A stretch of DNA of 64,000 nt, taken from Clostridium weizhouense (lineage in GTDB: Bacteria; Bacillota; Clostridia; Clostridiales; Clostridiaceae). The notes under the pieces are model-generated. The model made no database searches and had not been told where the DNA came from. It saw only the letters and a program-made list of their open reading frames with translations. Below are positions 43,381 through 52,143 of the stretch, in pieces (position 1 is the first letter of the stretch; each line of letters opens with the position of its first letter). The translations under genes and the position numbers were made by a program. The stretch lies in the NCBI RefSeq assembly GCF_019431045.1, contig NZ_JAHXPT010000006.1, forward strand, positions 124,001 through 188,000, written 5' to 3'.

Positions 43381-44871
43381 ATGAAAAAAAACAAGAGATG
43401 TATTAATTTTATTCTAGGGATATTATTAATGTTTAGTATTATGCTTGGCGTAGTATCTATATTTGTGAATAGTATTGTGTTAAATAAGAATACTTATGTA
43501 AATATATTTAATGAAAATAATACTTATAAAAAGGTTACAGAGTCTGTATATAAAAAAATAGATTCTGTATTAAGTGCCAAGGGTGTAAATATTGATATTA
43601 AGGAATCTATAGTTACAGAGGATGATATCAAAAAAGAAGCTGATAATGCAATTGAGAATGTTATATTGTATTTAAAAACTGGTGAGAATACTGCTCCTTC
43701 TGTAAATACTGATATATATAAGGATAGGGTAAAAGATGTATTAAAGTCTTTTATTTCTGGGAATACTTCACTTGGTAAGGACTTATCTTTTGTCGCTCCA
43801 AATAATATGTATGACACTAATGCAGTATCATATGGTAATAACTTAAAAGCTTATAATGTAGTTTCTGTTAAAAGTGAACTTAATTATGATGGAATTATAA
43901 AGTCTAATAAAAACTTAAATCTTGATAATATGGTTTATACAAAAAAATCAGATTTTGATAATGTGTCTTATGCTAAGCAAAAGCCAACATTTGATAATAT
44001 GGTTGTTTTAAAAGAAAAATCATCATGTAAGGATGAGTGTATATTAGCTGAAAAGTTAGCATCTAGAGCTGAATTAGAAGCACAAGGAAGAGCTATGTTA
44101 AGAGAAAAGGGTTTATCTGAGGCTCAGGCAAGACAAAAGCTTGCTGAAAAAGGTTTAACTGAAGATGATGTATGGAGAATGTTAGAAGATGAAGGATATA
44201 TTGATGAGGATAATTCATCTAGTAACAAAAACAGTGAATCATCAGGGAATAATAGTGGACAAGATTCTGTGAAATCTGATGGAACTGATAATTCAGTTGA
44301 TTCAGGTAACAAGGATAATAATGAAGTTTCAAAATCTAACAATAAATTAGATGATGGAAAAGATATGTCTACATCAGTACAAGCTAAGATTGATAATATA
44401 GCAAATAAGTTATTAGATGAAGCAGGGGCTATTATAGATAAAGAGTTTGAAAAGATAAATATAAACGGATTAATGCAATCTAATGTTCTTAAGATTGCAG
44501 CTAAAATAACTTCAATATTTAATAGATTTAATTTAGTGTTTATTTTATCTCCTATCTTATTTATAGGAATATTAATTTTAGTAAATAAAAGAGATATTAA
44601 TTCTATATTAAAATACACATCTATTGGATTTATATTAGCTGGAATAATTTTATCAGCAGGATTTTTTGGTATATACATTTCAAAAGTTTATGAAAAGGTA
44701 AATATCAACACTATATATTTTAAAGAAGCAGTTTCTAGTGTGATGAGTTATTTTTTAATAAATTTATCTAAATGTAGCTTGATTTTATTTATTTTAGGAT
44801 TAATTTTGGTGATACCTAACATTGATAATATTTTGGGTAAATGTTCTTTTAAAAGAAAGATAAAAAAATAG
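43381..44871 (+). CDS. Membrane protein with large extracytoplasmic loop
   Basis: A 496-residue protein. TM1 (INFILGILLMFSIMLGVVSI) is near residues 9-30. A long soluble region contains a Glu/Arg/Ala-rich helical repeat (REKGLSEAQARQKLAEKGLT and onward, about 240-280) and an Asn/Ser/Asp-rich linker. Three to four C-terminal TM helices follow (LVFILSPILFIGILILV onward). No family is recognised. The topology resembles envelope-stress or anchoring proteins, but that is only an impression. AAGGAGG lies 12 bases before the ATG. It ends 15 bp before palindrome k. Confidence 0.72.
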   Translation: MKKNKRCINFILGILLMFSIMLGVVSIFVNSIVLNKNTYVNIFNENNTYKKVTESVYKKIDSVLSAKGVNIDIKESIVTEDDIKKEADNAIENVILYLKTGENTAPSVNTDIYKDRVKDVLKSFISGNTSLGKDLSFVAPNNMYDTNAVSYGNNLKAYNVVSVKSELNYDGIIKSNKNLNLDNMVYTKKSDFDNVSYAKQKPTFDNMVVLKEKSSCKDECILAEKLASRAELEAQGRAMLREKGLSEAQARQKLAEKGLTEDDVWRMLEDEGYIDEDNSSSNKNSESSGNNSGQDSVKSDGTDNSVDSGNKDNNEVSKSNNKLDDGKDMSTSVQAKIDNIANKLLDEAGAIIDKEFEKININGLMQSNVLKIAAKITSIFNRFNLVFILSPILFIGILILVNKRDINSILKYTSIGFILAGIILSAGFFGIYISKVYEKVNINTIYFKEAVSSVMSYFLINLSKCSLILFILGLILVIPNIDNILGKCSFKRKIKK

Positions 44872-44886
44872 TGTAATAATAACAAT

Positions 44887-44919
44887 ACCCCAGGGGTACC
44901 CCTGAGGTACCCCTGGGGT
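44887..44919. repeat. GC palindrome, three units, inverted order (copy k)
   Basis: ACCCCAGGGGT, ACCCCTGAGGT and ACCCCTGGGGT with ACAAT/ATTGT flanks. It is followed only 10 bp later by the ribosome site of the next CW gene (GAGGAGG), so its folding could affect that start. Confidence 0.88.
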
Positions 44920-44945
44920 ATTGTAATGAGGAGGATTATATAATA

Positions 44946-46109
44946 ATGAAGAGTCTAAAATTGAAGAAGATAGTAGCAGTTGCAGTTGCAGCAGCAACTA
45001 TATCAACTGTTTCTCCAGTAGCAGCATCAGCAGCATGGAGACAAGATAATAGTAATAACTGGAGTTGGACTGAAAGTGGAACAACAGCTACAGGATGGAA
45101 AGCTATTGATGGAGAATGGTACAAGTTTGATGACAATGGTACTATGCAAACAGGCTGGGTAAATGATAATGGAACTTGGTACTACACAGAAGCATCAGGA
45201 GCTATGAAGACAGGTTGGATAAATGATAATGGAACTTGGTATTATGCAAATGGTTCAGGAGCAATGCAAACTGGTTGGTTAAATAATAATGGAAATTGGT
45301 ATTATTTACAACCATGGGGTGGAATGAAGACAGGTTGGACAAATGACAATGGAACTTGGTACTACTTACAACCATGGGGCGGAATGAAAACAGGTTGGAT
45401 AAATGATAACGGAACTTGGTATTATACAAATGTTTCAGGAGCAATGCAAACAGGTGTTGTTGAAGTTAATGGAAAAGTATATGTATTAGCATCAACAACA
45501 GGAGCAATGTTAACAGGAAATGTAATGATTGGAGACAAAGTTTATACATTTGGTGCAGATGGTGCAGCAGTTGGAACAACTCCAAAAGTAGAAAAAGCAT
45601 TTGATGCAGCAGGTAACTCTGTAAATAAATCATCAGAAACAACTGAAGATAAAAAAGATGGCGACAATAAAGACGAAGAAAGAACACATGGTGGCGGAGG
45701 TGGTGGTGGATCACATCATCATAATGATTCATCAACTGAAAAGAACTATTCTCAAGATTTAAAACTTAATATCAACGCTGATAGTAAATATGAGCTTCAA
45801 AAAACTTCAGAAAATAATTATACAGCAAAATTTGATAATAATGGTGAATTTGTATTTAATACAGGATTTAGTTCTGACCTTAAATATAAAGGTGAGCAAA
45901 AAGAAGACTATTATGTAACAAAAGATTTATATGTTACTAATTCAGATAAAACAGATGCTTATTTAGAAGTAAAGGATGGAAAGTGTACAATTAAAACAAA
46001 TCCTAATAAAAAAGAATCTGTTGTAAATGTAAAAGTAGTTATCCGTAAGTATAAAGATGGGGAAGTTAAATATGAAAAACCTATCACATATACAGTAACA
46101 GTTAAATAA
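44946..46109 (+). CDS. Secreted protein with N-terminal CW repeats (paralogue of 12592)
   Basis: A 387-residue protein. Signal peptide MKSLKLKKIVAVAVAAATIS ends near ASA-AW. Residues 30-200 hold about seven choline-binding-type repeats, two of them with an unusual YYLQPWGGMKTGW form. A charged, Gly/His-rich linker (GGGGGGSHHHNDSS) follows. The C-terminal domain of about 110 residues (DLKLNINADSKYELQ onward) looks like a beta-sandwich and is not recognised. The first half is closely similar to the protein at 12592-13773. Palindromes k and l bracket the gene. Confidence 0.82.
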   Translation: MKSLKLKKIVAVAVAAATISTVSPVAASAAWRQDNSNNWSWTESGTTATGWKAIDGEWYKFDDNGTMQTGWVNDNGTWYYTEASGAMKTGWINDNGTWYYANGSGAMQTGWLNNNGNWYYLQPWGGMKTGWTNDNGTWYYLQPWGGMKTGWINDNGTWYYTNVSGAMQTGVVEVNGKVYVLASTTGAMLTGNVMIGDKVYTFGADGAAVGTTPKVEKAFDAAGNSVNKSSETTEDKKDGDNKDEERTHGGGGGGGSHHHNDSSTEKNYSQDLKLNINADSKYELQKTSENNYTAKFDNNGEFVFNTGFSSDLKYKGEQKEDYYVTKDLYVTNSDKTDAYLEVKDGKCTIKTNPNKKESVVNVKVVIRKYKDGEVKYEKPITYTVTVK

Positions 46110-46121
46110 AATTTTTATTAT

Positions 46122-46143
46122 ACCCCAGGGGTACCCCTGGGGT
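46122..46143. repeat. GC palindrome, two units, inverted order (copy l)
   Basis: The core starts 12 bp after the stop of the preceding CW gene and is followed by ATTTTTA, fitting a terminator. The rest of the 322-bp gap holds a -10-like TATAAT at 46217-46222 and no gene. Confidence 0.85.
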
Positions 46144-46431
46144 ATTTTTACTATTATGTTAAGTGATTTTGGAATAATTTACAGTATAAGGGGTGCATTT
46201 TTTACCATTTTGGTATTATAATTATTTATATAGGTTATTTATCTTTAAAATGAAAACGTTTGTATAAGATTAGCATTGTGAAAGACTATTATTTTTAAAT
46301 TAGAAAACTAGAGAGTCATTTAAGGTATAAAAGATGCATGTTTTAGAATCATGGTTTTTAATTTTTAAAGGAGTGGTAAATTTTATTTTAAGAGGAATAA
46401 TTCTGTTTGTGTAAAGGAGGAATTTCGAGTT

Positions 46432-49275
46432 ATGAGAAATTTGAGAGGAATGATGAGCCTAAAAACAATTGCTATTATTTTGTCTACAGTTACAGTTATG
46501 CAATTTAGTGATTGGGGAAATTTAATGGGAAATTATGGATATAGTGCTTATGCAAATATGACAAGTGATACATATGCTGCTAAGAATGTAAATTTAGATA
46601 TGTATCAAAATAAATGTGTAAATAAAGATATACATTCAGATAATGCAGTGGATTTTAGTTTAGAAAAAAGCCTAATTGGTAATACAAATGATAGTAAGAC
46701 TTGTCAAATAAAGAATAGTTTAAATAAAAAGGGAAATGCCAAAACAGAATATCAACATAATAAATTTTTAGATCAATATAATAGAAAATATTTTAAGGAG
46801 AATTTAGAACAAACTTTAAATGAAGATTTTACAGAAAATCTAGACAAAGGTTCAGGACAAGTTTTGAATGAAAAGTGTACAGAAAATCCAGATAAAGCTT
46901 TAGGACAAGCTATAGAGAATAAAATTCTTAAAAATTATAAAACTTTAGAAATGAATAGATCTTCAGTAGAAGCATTGAATGATAATTTAGAAAATAATCT
47001 AAAAGATACTCAAAAAGGGTATTCAGGAAATGGAGAAAATAAAGTTCAAGCACAAAAGAATGGAAAAAAATTGTCAGAAATACAGGGTGAAGAAGAATCA
47101 AAAAATAATAGAGAGGGAAATTTATCTAAGGTTTCAGATGAGAATAACAAAGAAAGTCCAGAAGTAATAGGTGAAGAAACTTCAAAAAATGATGGAGGAC
47201 AAAATCCAGCTAAAGTTATAGATGGAAATAATAAAGATAATCCAGAAGCAATAGGTAGGGAAATTTCAGGAAGCAATGATGAGAAAAAGAATAATGAAGA
47301 TAATCAAGGGGGTAAGCTAGGAGAAAATAATAAGGGGAATTCTGACGACAATAATGGAAAAAACCCTAGTGATAATGGTGAAGAAAATCCAGGTAATGTT
47401 CCAGGAGAAGATATAGAAAGTGGAATACTAGGCGCACCAACAATAAATACTTTTTCTTTAGATAAGGGAGAAAATTATAAAAAACTTAAATTGAGTGAAG
47501 TTACTGGTAGCAAGCATGAATATCAAATAACTGTTACAGCAAGTGAAGAATTAAGGATATGTGAAAGATCAAATACAAATAAAACACTTAATAAATGGTT
47601 TGGTCTTGTAATTAAAAATAATATTAAAGGTAATAACCAAATAGCATACAGTTTTACAGGAACTAATTTTATAGATCTTAGTGAAAATACTGCGACAATA
47701 AATTATTTTATGGCTGCAAATAAAAATGGTGTACCTAAATATGAAGAAGAGCCACGTGATAGCAGTATTTATTTTAAATATGCAGGTGCAAGTGATGATT
47801 CTGCAATTAAAATAATAATACACTATGTACCATTTAAAGCAGGTACTAACCCAGGAAATGGTGGATATCCTACTGATCCTGGTGCATCAACAAGCACATT
47901 AAAATCAGTTTATATATCTGGAACAGAAAGAGTAGGAAAGACCTTAACAGCAAAATTAAATTATAATAATAAACCATCAGTTAAACCTAAGACATCCTAT
48001 CAATGGTTAAGATCAAGTAAAAGAGATGGGGAATATAAAGAAATATCAGGAGCAACTGATAGTGAATATAAACTTAAAAGATCTGATGAGGATTGTTATA
48101 TAAAAGTAAGGGTGACATTATCAGGGAGTTTAAACGAAACTAAAACAAGTGATAGGACATCTTCTATTGATGAAAAGTATTCAAGCTCTTCTTCAAGTTC
48201 AAAGAAAAGTGATTTTGATGATGATTTTGATAATGGTAAAATTGATTCAGATGAATTAAGTGAAGAAAAAATGTATGTTAATGCTTCATATAGTCCAAAT
48301 GTTGATAAAGAGATGTTTCTATTGGTTAAGGAATATTCTTATAAGAGTTTGGTTATAGAATCAGGTAATTGTACATGGAATTTTGATACCAATGATTTAA
48401 TTAATATATCTAAAATGAAGACGAATTTTAACTCAAAAGTAGAGAATAATTCTTCAAATGCATCAAAAATTAATAGACTAACAAATGGTGCAGATACTGC
48501 TAATATTTATTTTAACTATAATGGTATCTTACCAGGAAAAGCAAAAGTAGAGATTAAAGTTGGGGAAGAATTTGATGGAAGTGATAGATATTTATATTAC
48601 TATAATCCTTCAAAAAATGTGTTAGAATTAGTTTCATCTAATGTTAATGTTAAAGATGGCAAAGCAGTATTTATAATTACACATTGCTCAGATTATGTTT
48701 TGAGTAAAACACCAATTAATGGGGCTGTTGTAAATTCTGGTTTTGATGACAATGCAATTAATACAAATGATGACATTAATGGAGATATTACTTCTAACAA
48801 TTTAATCACAGGGGGAAGTATATTAGGTAATAATGATGAAATGGGTAATTTCCAAGGAAATAATGGCAACCTAAGAATGATAGGAACAGATACAAATTAT
48901 AATAAATATACTTCAGCTAATATAAAATGGAAGCAGTTATCAGATGGTAAGTGGCAAATTTTATATAATGGATTGATTGTAACTGGATGGGTTAGTGTTG
49001 ATAATAGATGGTATTATATGAATGAATATGGAGTAATGCAAACAGGGTGGTTAAAACTTGATGAAAAATGGTATTACTTAGGTGAATATGGAGTAATGCA
49101 GATAGGCTGGATGTATTTAAGTGGTAAATTATATTATTTGAAAGATACTGGAGAGATGGCTACAGGATGGCAAAAGATAGACAGAAGATGGTATTATATG
49201 TATCCAAATGGGATTATGGCATATAGTACAAGTATTGATGGACATGAATTAAATGCATCAGGAGAAATGTATTAA
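46432..49275 (+). CDS. Large secreted CW-repeat protein with Ig-like domain (paralogue of 8053)
   Basis: A 947-residue protein. A weak signal-like N-terminus (LKTIAIILSTVTVMQFSDWG) is followed by about 300 residues of Asn/Glu/Lys-rich low complexity with a degenerate repeat of about 24 residues (GEETSKNDGGQNPAKVIDGN). Then come an unassigned domain, an Ig-like domain (ISGTERVGKTLTAKL, SYQWLRSS), a Ser linker, the YNGILPGKAKVEIKVGEEF domain and four to five C-terminal CW repeats. Domain order from the Ig-like part onward equals that of 8053. AAAGGAGG precedes the ATG. Likely wall-attached; no enzyme motif. Confidence 0.8.
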   Translation: MRNLRGMMSLKTIAIILSTVTVMQFSDWGNLMGNYGYSAYANMTSDTYAAKNVNLDMYQNKCVNKDIHSDNAVDFSLEKSLIGNTNDSKTCQIKNSLNKKGNAKTEYQHNKFLDQYNRKYFKENLEQTLNEDFTENLDKGSGQVLNEKCTENPDKALGQAIENKILKNYKTLEMNRSSVEALNDNLENNLKDTQKGYSGNGENKVQAQKNGKKLSEIQGEEESKNNREGNLSKVSDENNKESPEVIGEETSKNDGGQNPAKVIDGNNKDNPEAIGREISGSNDEKKNNEDNQGGKLGENNKGNSDDNNGKNPSDNGEENPGNVPGEDIESGILGAPTINTFSLDKGENYKKLKLSEVTGSKHEYQITVTASEELRICERSNTNKTLNKWFGLVIKNNIKGNNQIAYSFTGTNFIDLSENTATINYFMAANKNGVPKYEEEPRDSSIYFKYAGASDDSAIKIIIHYVPFKAGTNPGNGGYPTDPGASTSTLKSVYISGTERVGKTLTAKLNYNNKPSVKPKTSYQWLRSSKRDGEYKEISGATDSEYKLKRSDEDCYIKVRVTLSGSLNETKTSDRTSSIDEKYSSSSSSSKKSDFDDDFDNGKIDSDELSEEKMYVNASYSPNVDKEMFLLVKEYSYKSLVIESGNCTWNFDTNDLINISKMKTNFNSKVENNSSNASKINRLTNGADTANIYFNYNGILPGKAKVEIKVGEEFDGSDRYLYYYNPSKNVLELVSSNVNVKDGKAVFIITHCSDYVLSKTPINGAVVNSGFDDNAINTNDDINGDITSNNLITGGSILGNNDEMGNFQGNNGNLRMIGTDTNYNKYTSANIKWKQLSDGKWQILYNGLIVTGWVSVDNRWYYMNEYGVMQTGWLKLDEKWYYLGEYGVMQIGWMYLSGKLYYLKDTGEMATGWQKIDRRWYYMYPNGIMAYSTSIDGHELNASGEMY

Positions 49276-49337
49276 AAAATATATAACTACACTCCTGATA
49301 TTCCCACTCACTGATATTCCATGATATCTTTTTATAT

Positions 49338-49359
49338 ACCCCTGGGGTACCCCAGGGGT
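49338..49359. repeat. GC palindrome, two units, left of the RAYT gene (copy m)
   Basis: T-A order core with TTATAT/ATATAA flanks. It lies 183 bp before the Y1 transposase start and 62 bp after the CW gene stop. Confidence 0.87.
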
Positions 49360-49542
49360 ATATAAGGGGATAAATTAAAATTGGGATGCATTTTTTTATT
49401 TTAATTGGCAAGGATTAAGATAAATAGATTTAAGTATAAATTTAAAATTCCAAATTATAAATTATTCGTTAAAAAATTATATTTATTTTGGATTTTTATA
49501 TTTTATATTAAGTAAGATAAATTTATTTAGGAGGTTAATTTT

Positions 49543-50214
49543 ATGCCAACACTTAAAAGAATATGGTATGAAGGTGCTATGTATCATGTAACAACAAGAG
49601 GAAATCATAAAGAGATTATCTTTAAGGAAGAAGAAGATTTTGAAAAGTATTTGGATTTAGTAGAGGAATCACTTCATTATTACAATGAAGATAAATATGA
49701 AATAATATGCTATTGCCTTATGACTAATCATATACATATTATGATAAGGACTGGAAGTAGACCTTTAGGTGATTTTATAAGAAGAATAAGTAGTAGTTAT
49801 GCTATGTATTTTAATAAGAAATATGAATGTACTGGTCATTTATTTCAAGGAAGATATCATTCAGAGATTATAAAAAATGATATTCAATTACTTGAAACAA
49901 GCAGATATATACATTTAAATCCAGTGAAAGCTAAAATCGTAAACAAACCTGAGGACTATAGTAAGTCAAGTTATAGATTTTTTATAAAGAGCATGGATTC
50001 TGAACAGTTTGTAAAAATAAAAAAATATTTTGAAAATAATAATAACAAAGTTGAATATAAAAATTTCTCAAATAAAGATAATTATAGTGGTAAACTTAGA
50101 TTAATAAATCCTAATTTTATCTGGAGATATTTTAATCAAGAAAATAAATATGAAATATATAAAATGTTTGTAGAAAGTGGAATTGATAAAGTTTGTAATA
50201 ATAATTTTGGTTAG
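49543..50214 (+). CDS. RAYT/IS200-like Y1 transposase (HUH endonuclease)
   Basis: A 223-residue Y1_Tnp-family protein. The start RIWYEGAMYHVTTRGNHKE matches REP-associated tyrosine transposases. HIH in CLMTNHIHIMIR (H63 and H65) is the HUH metal site, and Y122 in TSRYIHLNPVKAKIV is the probable nucleophile. GHLFQGRYHSEII is another RAYT signature. All key residues are present and the length is normal, so the protein looks intact. AGGAGG precedes the ATG. It is single-copy in the window, with no IS ends of its own visible. Palindromes m and n lie on either side, as REPs do around RAYT genes. Confidence 0.88.
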   Translation: MPTLKRIWYEGAMYHVTTRGNHKEIIFKEEEDFEKYLDLVEESLHYYNEDKYEIICYCLMTNHIHIMIRTGSRPLGDFIRRISSSYAMYFNKKYECTGHLFQGRYHSEIIKNDIQLLETSRYIHLNPVKAKIVNKPEDYSKSSYRFFIKSMDSEQFVKIKKYFENNNNKVEYKNFSNKDNYSGKLRLINPNFIWRYFNQENKYEIYKMFVESGIDKVCNNNFG

Positions 50215-50261
50215 TAAATATGGAGAAAAATATAGTATTTTTTTATTTTTATCTTAAATTT

Positions 50262-50283
50262 ACCCCAGGGGTACCCCTGGGGT
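50262..50283. repeat. GC palindrome, two units, right of the RAYT gene (copy n)
   Basis: A-T order core, 47 bp after the transposase stop. The two palindromes that flank the gene are therefore of opposite unit order. Confidence 0.87.
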
Positions 50284-50392
50284 AAAAAAAGTAGTGAAAT
50301 TGGTAAAATCTATAAAAGTGATGAAAATGTGAGGGGTGAAAAGTACTGCATGGATGAAAAAATCCACACTCTATAGCCGTTTAGCAATTTTT

Positions 50393-51925
50393 TTATATAT
50401 CTCTATTTGTATTGTCTGTATCTTGATTTTGTTTGATATGATCATTATGATTAATATTACTATTTTTAATTTTATCATTATTTTTGGTTAGATCAATATT
50501 TTGTTTATCATCATTATTTGGAATAATATGTTTATCTTTATCTACAAAAGATTTAAGCATTTCTGAAACATCAAGACCAGTTAAATCTTTTAGCACTTCA
50601 AAACCAGTACCAGCAACATTTGTTACTGTTTTTGCAACTTTTGATGCTCCAGATTTACCATTTCCAGTATCTATAACTGTAATCTTATCTATATTAGACA
50701 TTGGTTTGGCTACTTCACTCATTATTTCAGGTAGTCTTGAAATAAGCATTTCTACTAGTGCAGCATCACCATATTTAGCCATAGCATCTGCAATTTTATC
50801 TTTAGCTTCAGCTTCTGCAATCCCTTTTGCTTTAATTGATGATGCTTCAGCTTCTCCACGCATTCTTATGGCTTCAGATTCAGCCTCAGCTTCAATTTTC
50901 TTGGCTTCAGCTTTTGCAATTGCTTGAATTCGGATTTTTTCAGCCTCAGCTTCAGCTTCTTTTATTGATTGAATTTTATTTGCTTCAGCATATATTTCAA
51001 TTTTACGTTTTTCAGCATCAGCAGGTTTTTCAACTTTAGCAATAAGTTCTTTTTCAACTCTTATGGCTTCTTGTTCTGCTAGAGTTGCTTTTTGTATTTC
51101 AACTTCTGATTGTTTTTCTATTTCTTTTAAACTATAAGCTATATCAGCTTCAGCTTTTGCTCTATCTTGCTCTGCCCTAAATTGTTCAACTTTTATGCAT
51201 TTATCTCTTTCAGCAGCAGCAACTTCAGCATCAGCAGCAAGTTTAACTTTTTCTCCTTCTCTAGTAGCTTCAGCTGTTTTTATATCTGTATCTCTTTTTC
51301 TTTCAGCTTCAGCAACTTCAGCATCTGCTTTAGATTGAGCTACTTGTGGTCTAGCTCTATTTTCAAGGTATCCACCTTGGGTTGAAATTTGCAGTATTGA
51401 ATAAGAAATAAGTTCAAGTCCCATTTCACTAAGTTCACGTTTAATATCTTCTTCTACTTTTTTCTCAAATGCAGAACGATCATTATTGATTTGTTCAACT
51501 GTCATTGTAGAAACTATGCCTCTTAAACGTCCTTCAAGAACAGGTTCAACCATTGCTCTAATTACACCAGTGGTATTATCAGCATTTCCATTACAAAACT
51601 GTTCAACTGCTTTATATATACTTTCAGTCTGATTTTCAACTTTTACTACAGCAGTACCAGTAACATCAACAAAAATACCTTGTTGAGAAGGTGCTTCTTT
51701 TACATCAGTTGTCATTGAAATATTTTCGAGTGAAATAACACAAGAAGTTTCAAAGATTGGAATTATAAATCCACCTTTACCAGTTAATACTCTTTTTTTT
51801 ATACCTGTTATAACCATGGCTTTATCTGTTGGAACTTTACGCCAGAATGAAAGAACTAAGAGTATTATTATAATAATAGGAATAATAATACTTGCTTTTG
51901 AAAAAATCATTTCTAGGGCTTGCAT
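50393..51925 (-). CDS. floT: Flotillin (SPFH/band 7 membrane scaffold)
   Basis: A 510-residue protein. The N-terminal hydrophobic hairpin (ASIIIPIIIIILLVLSFWRK) is followed by an SPFH domain (about 30-200; TDKAMVITGIKKRVLTGKGG). A long Ala/Glu-rich coiled coil with EAEAEKIRIQ-type repeats (about 200-370) and a hydrophilic Asn/Asp/Lys tail complete it. It organises membrane microdomains in related Gram-positives and is close in length to YuaG/FloT. AAGGAGG lies before the start. It is on the opposite strand to its neighbours, alone between palindromes n and o; no NfeD partner gene is adjacent. Confidence 0.92.
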   Translation of the reverse strand: MQALEMIFSKASIIIPIIIIILLVLSFWRKVPTDKAMVITGIKKRVLTGKGGFIIPIFETSCVISLENISMTTDVKEAPSQQGIFVDVTGTAVVKVENQTESIYKAVEQFCNGNADNTTGVIRAMVEPVLEGRLRGIVSTMTVEQINNDRSAFEKKVEEDIKRELSEMGLELISYSILQISTQGGYLENRARPQVAQSKADAEVAEAERKRDTDIKTAEATREGEKVKLAADAEVAAAERDKCIKVEQFRAEQDRAKAEADIAYSLKEIEKQSEVEIQKATLAEQEAIRVEKELIAKVEKPADAEKRKIEIYAEANKIQSIKEAEAEAEKIRIQAIAKAEAKKIEAEAESEAIRMRGEAEASSIKAKGIAEAEAKDKIADAMAKYGDAALVEMLISRLPEIMSEVAKPMSNIDKITVIDTGNGKSGASKVAKTVTNVAGTGFEVLKDLTGLDVSEMLKSFVDKDKHIIPNNDDKQNIDLTKNNDKIKNSNINHNDHIKQNQDTDNTNRDI

Positions 51926-52011
51926 TTTATGTCTCCTCCTTAAAAATTAAATCATATATTTATATTTAGATATGAATAAAAATATACCCTAATACATTTC
52001 ACCCCTAATAT

Positions 52012-52033
52012 ACCCCTGGGGTACCCCAGGGGT
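52012..52033. repeat. GC palindrome, two units (copy o)
   Basis: The core has AATAT/ATATT flanks. It lies between the divergent flotillin and CW genes, so here it cannot be a shared 3' terminator and must sit in one or both leaders. Confidence 0.86.
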
Positions 52034-52039
52034 ATATTA

Positions 52040-52087
52040 AATTACAAAGGAGTTACAACTTACCAGAAAATACGAGTTGGAACTTCC
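52040..52087 (+). promoter_or_regulatory. Leader stem-loop before the CW gene at 52144
   Basis: AAGGAGTTACAACT pairs with AGTTGGAACTTCCTT with one bulge. It contains an anti-ribosome-site-like CTTCCTT, but it lies about 55 bp before the true ribosome site. Role unknown. Confidence 0.35.
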
Positions 52088-52143
52088 TTAATTGCGGCAA
52101 AAATGGTAAAATTGTAGTAGGATATGTATTAAGGGGGATAATT

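Noticed and set aside
44800-45735. Several reverse-strand frames opposite the 44946 CW gene
   Set aside because: They mirror the repeat-rich coding strand; His/Leu-rich artefact peptides without starts or ribosome sites.
50484-51385. Forward frames opposite the flotillin gene
   Set aside because: Antisense of the Ala/Glu coiled coil gives Ser/Phe/Leu-rich pseudo-peptides; the reverse-strand gene has full domain support.
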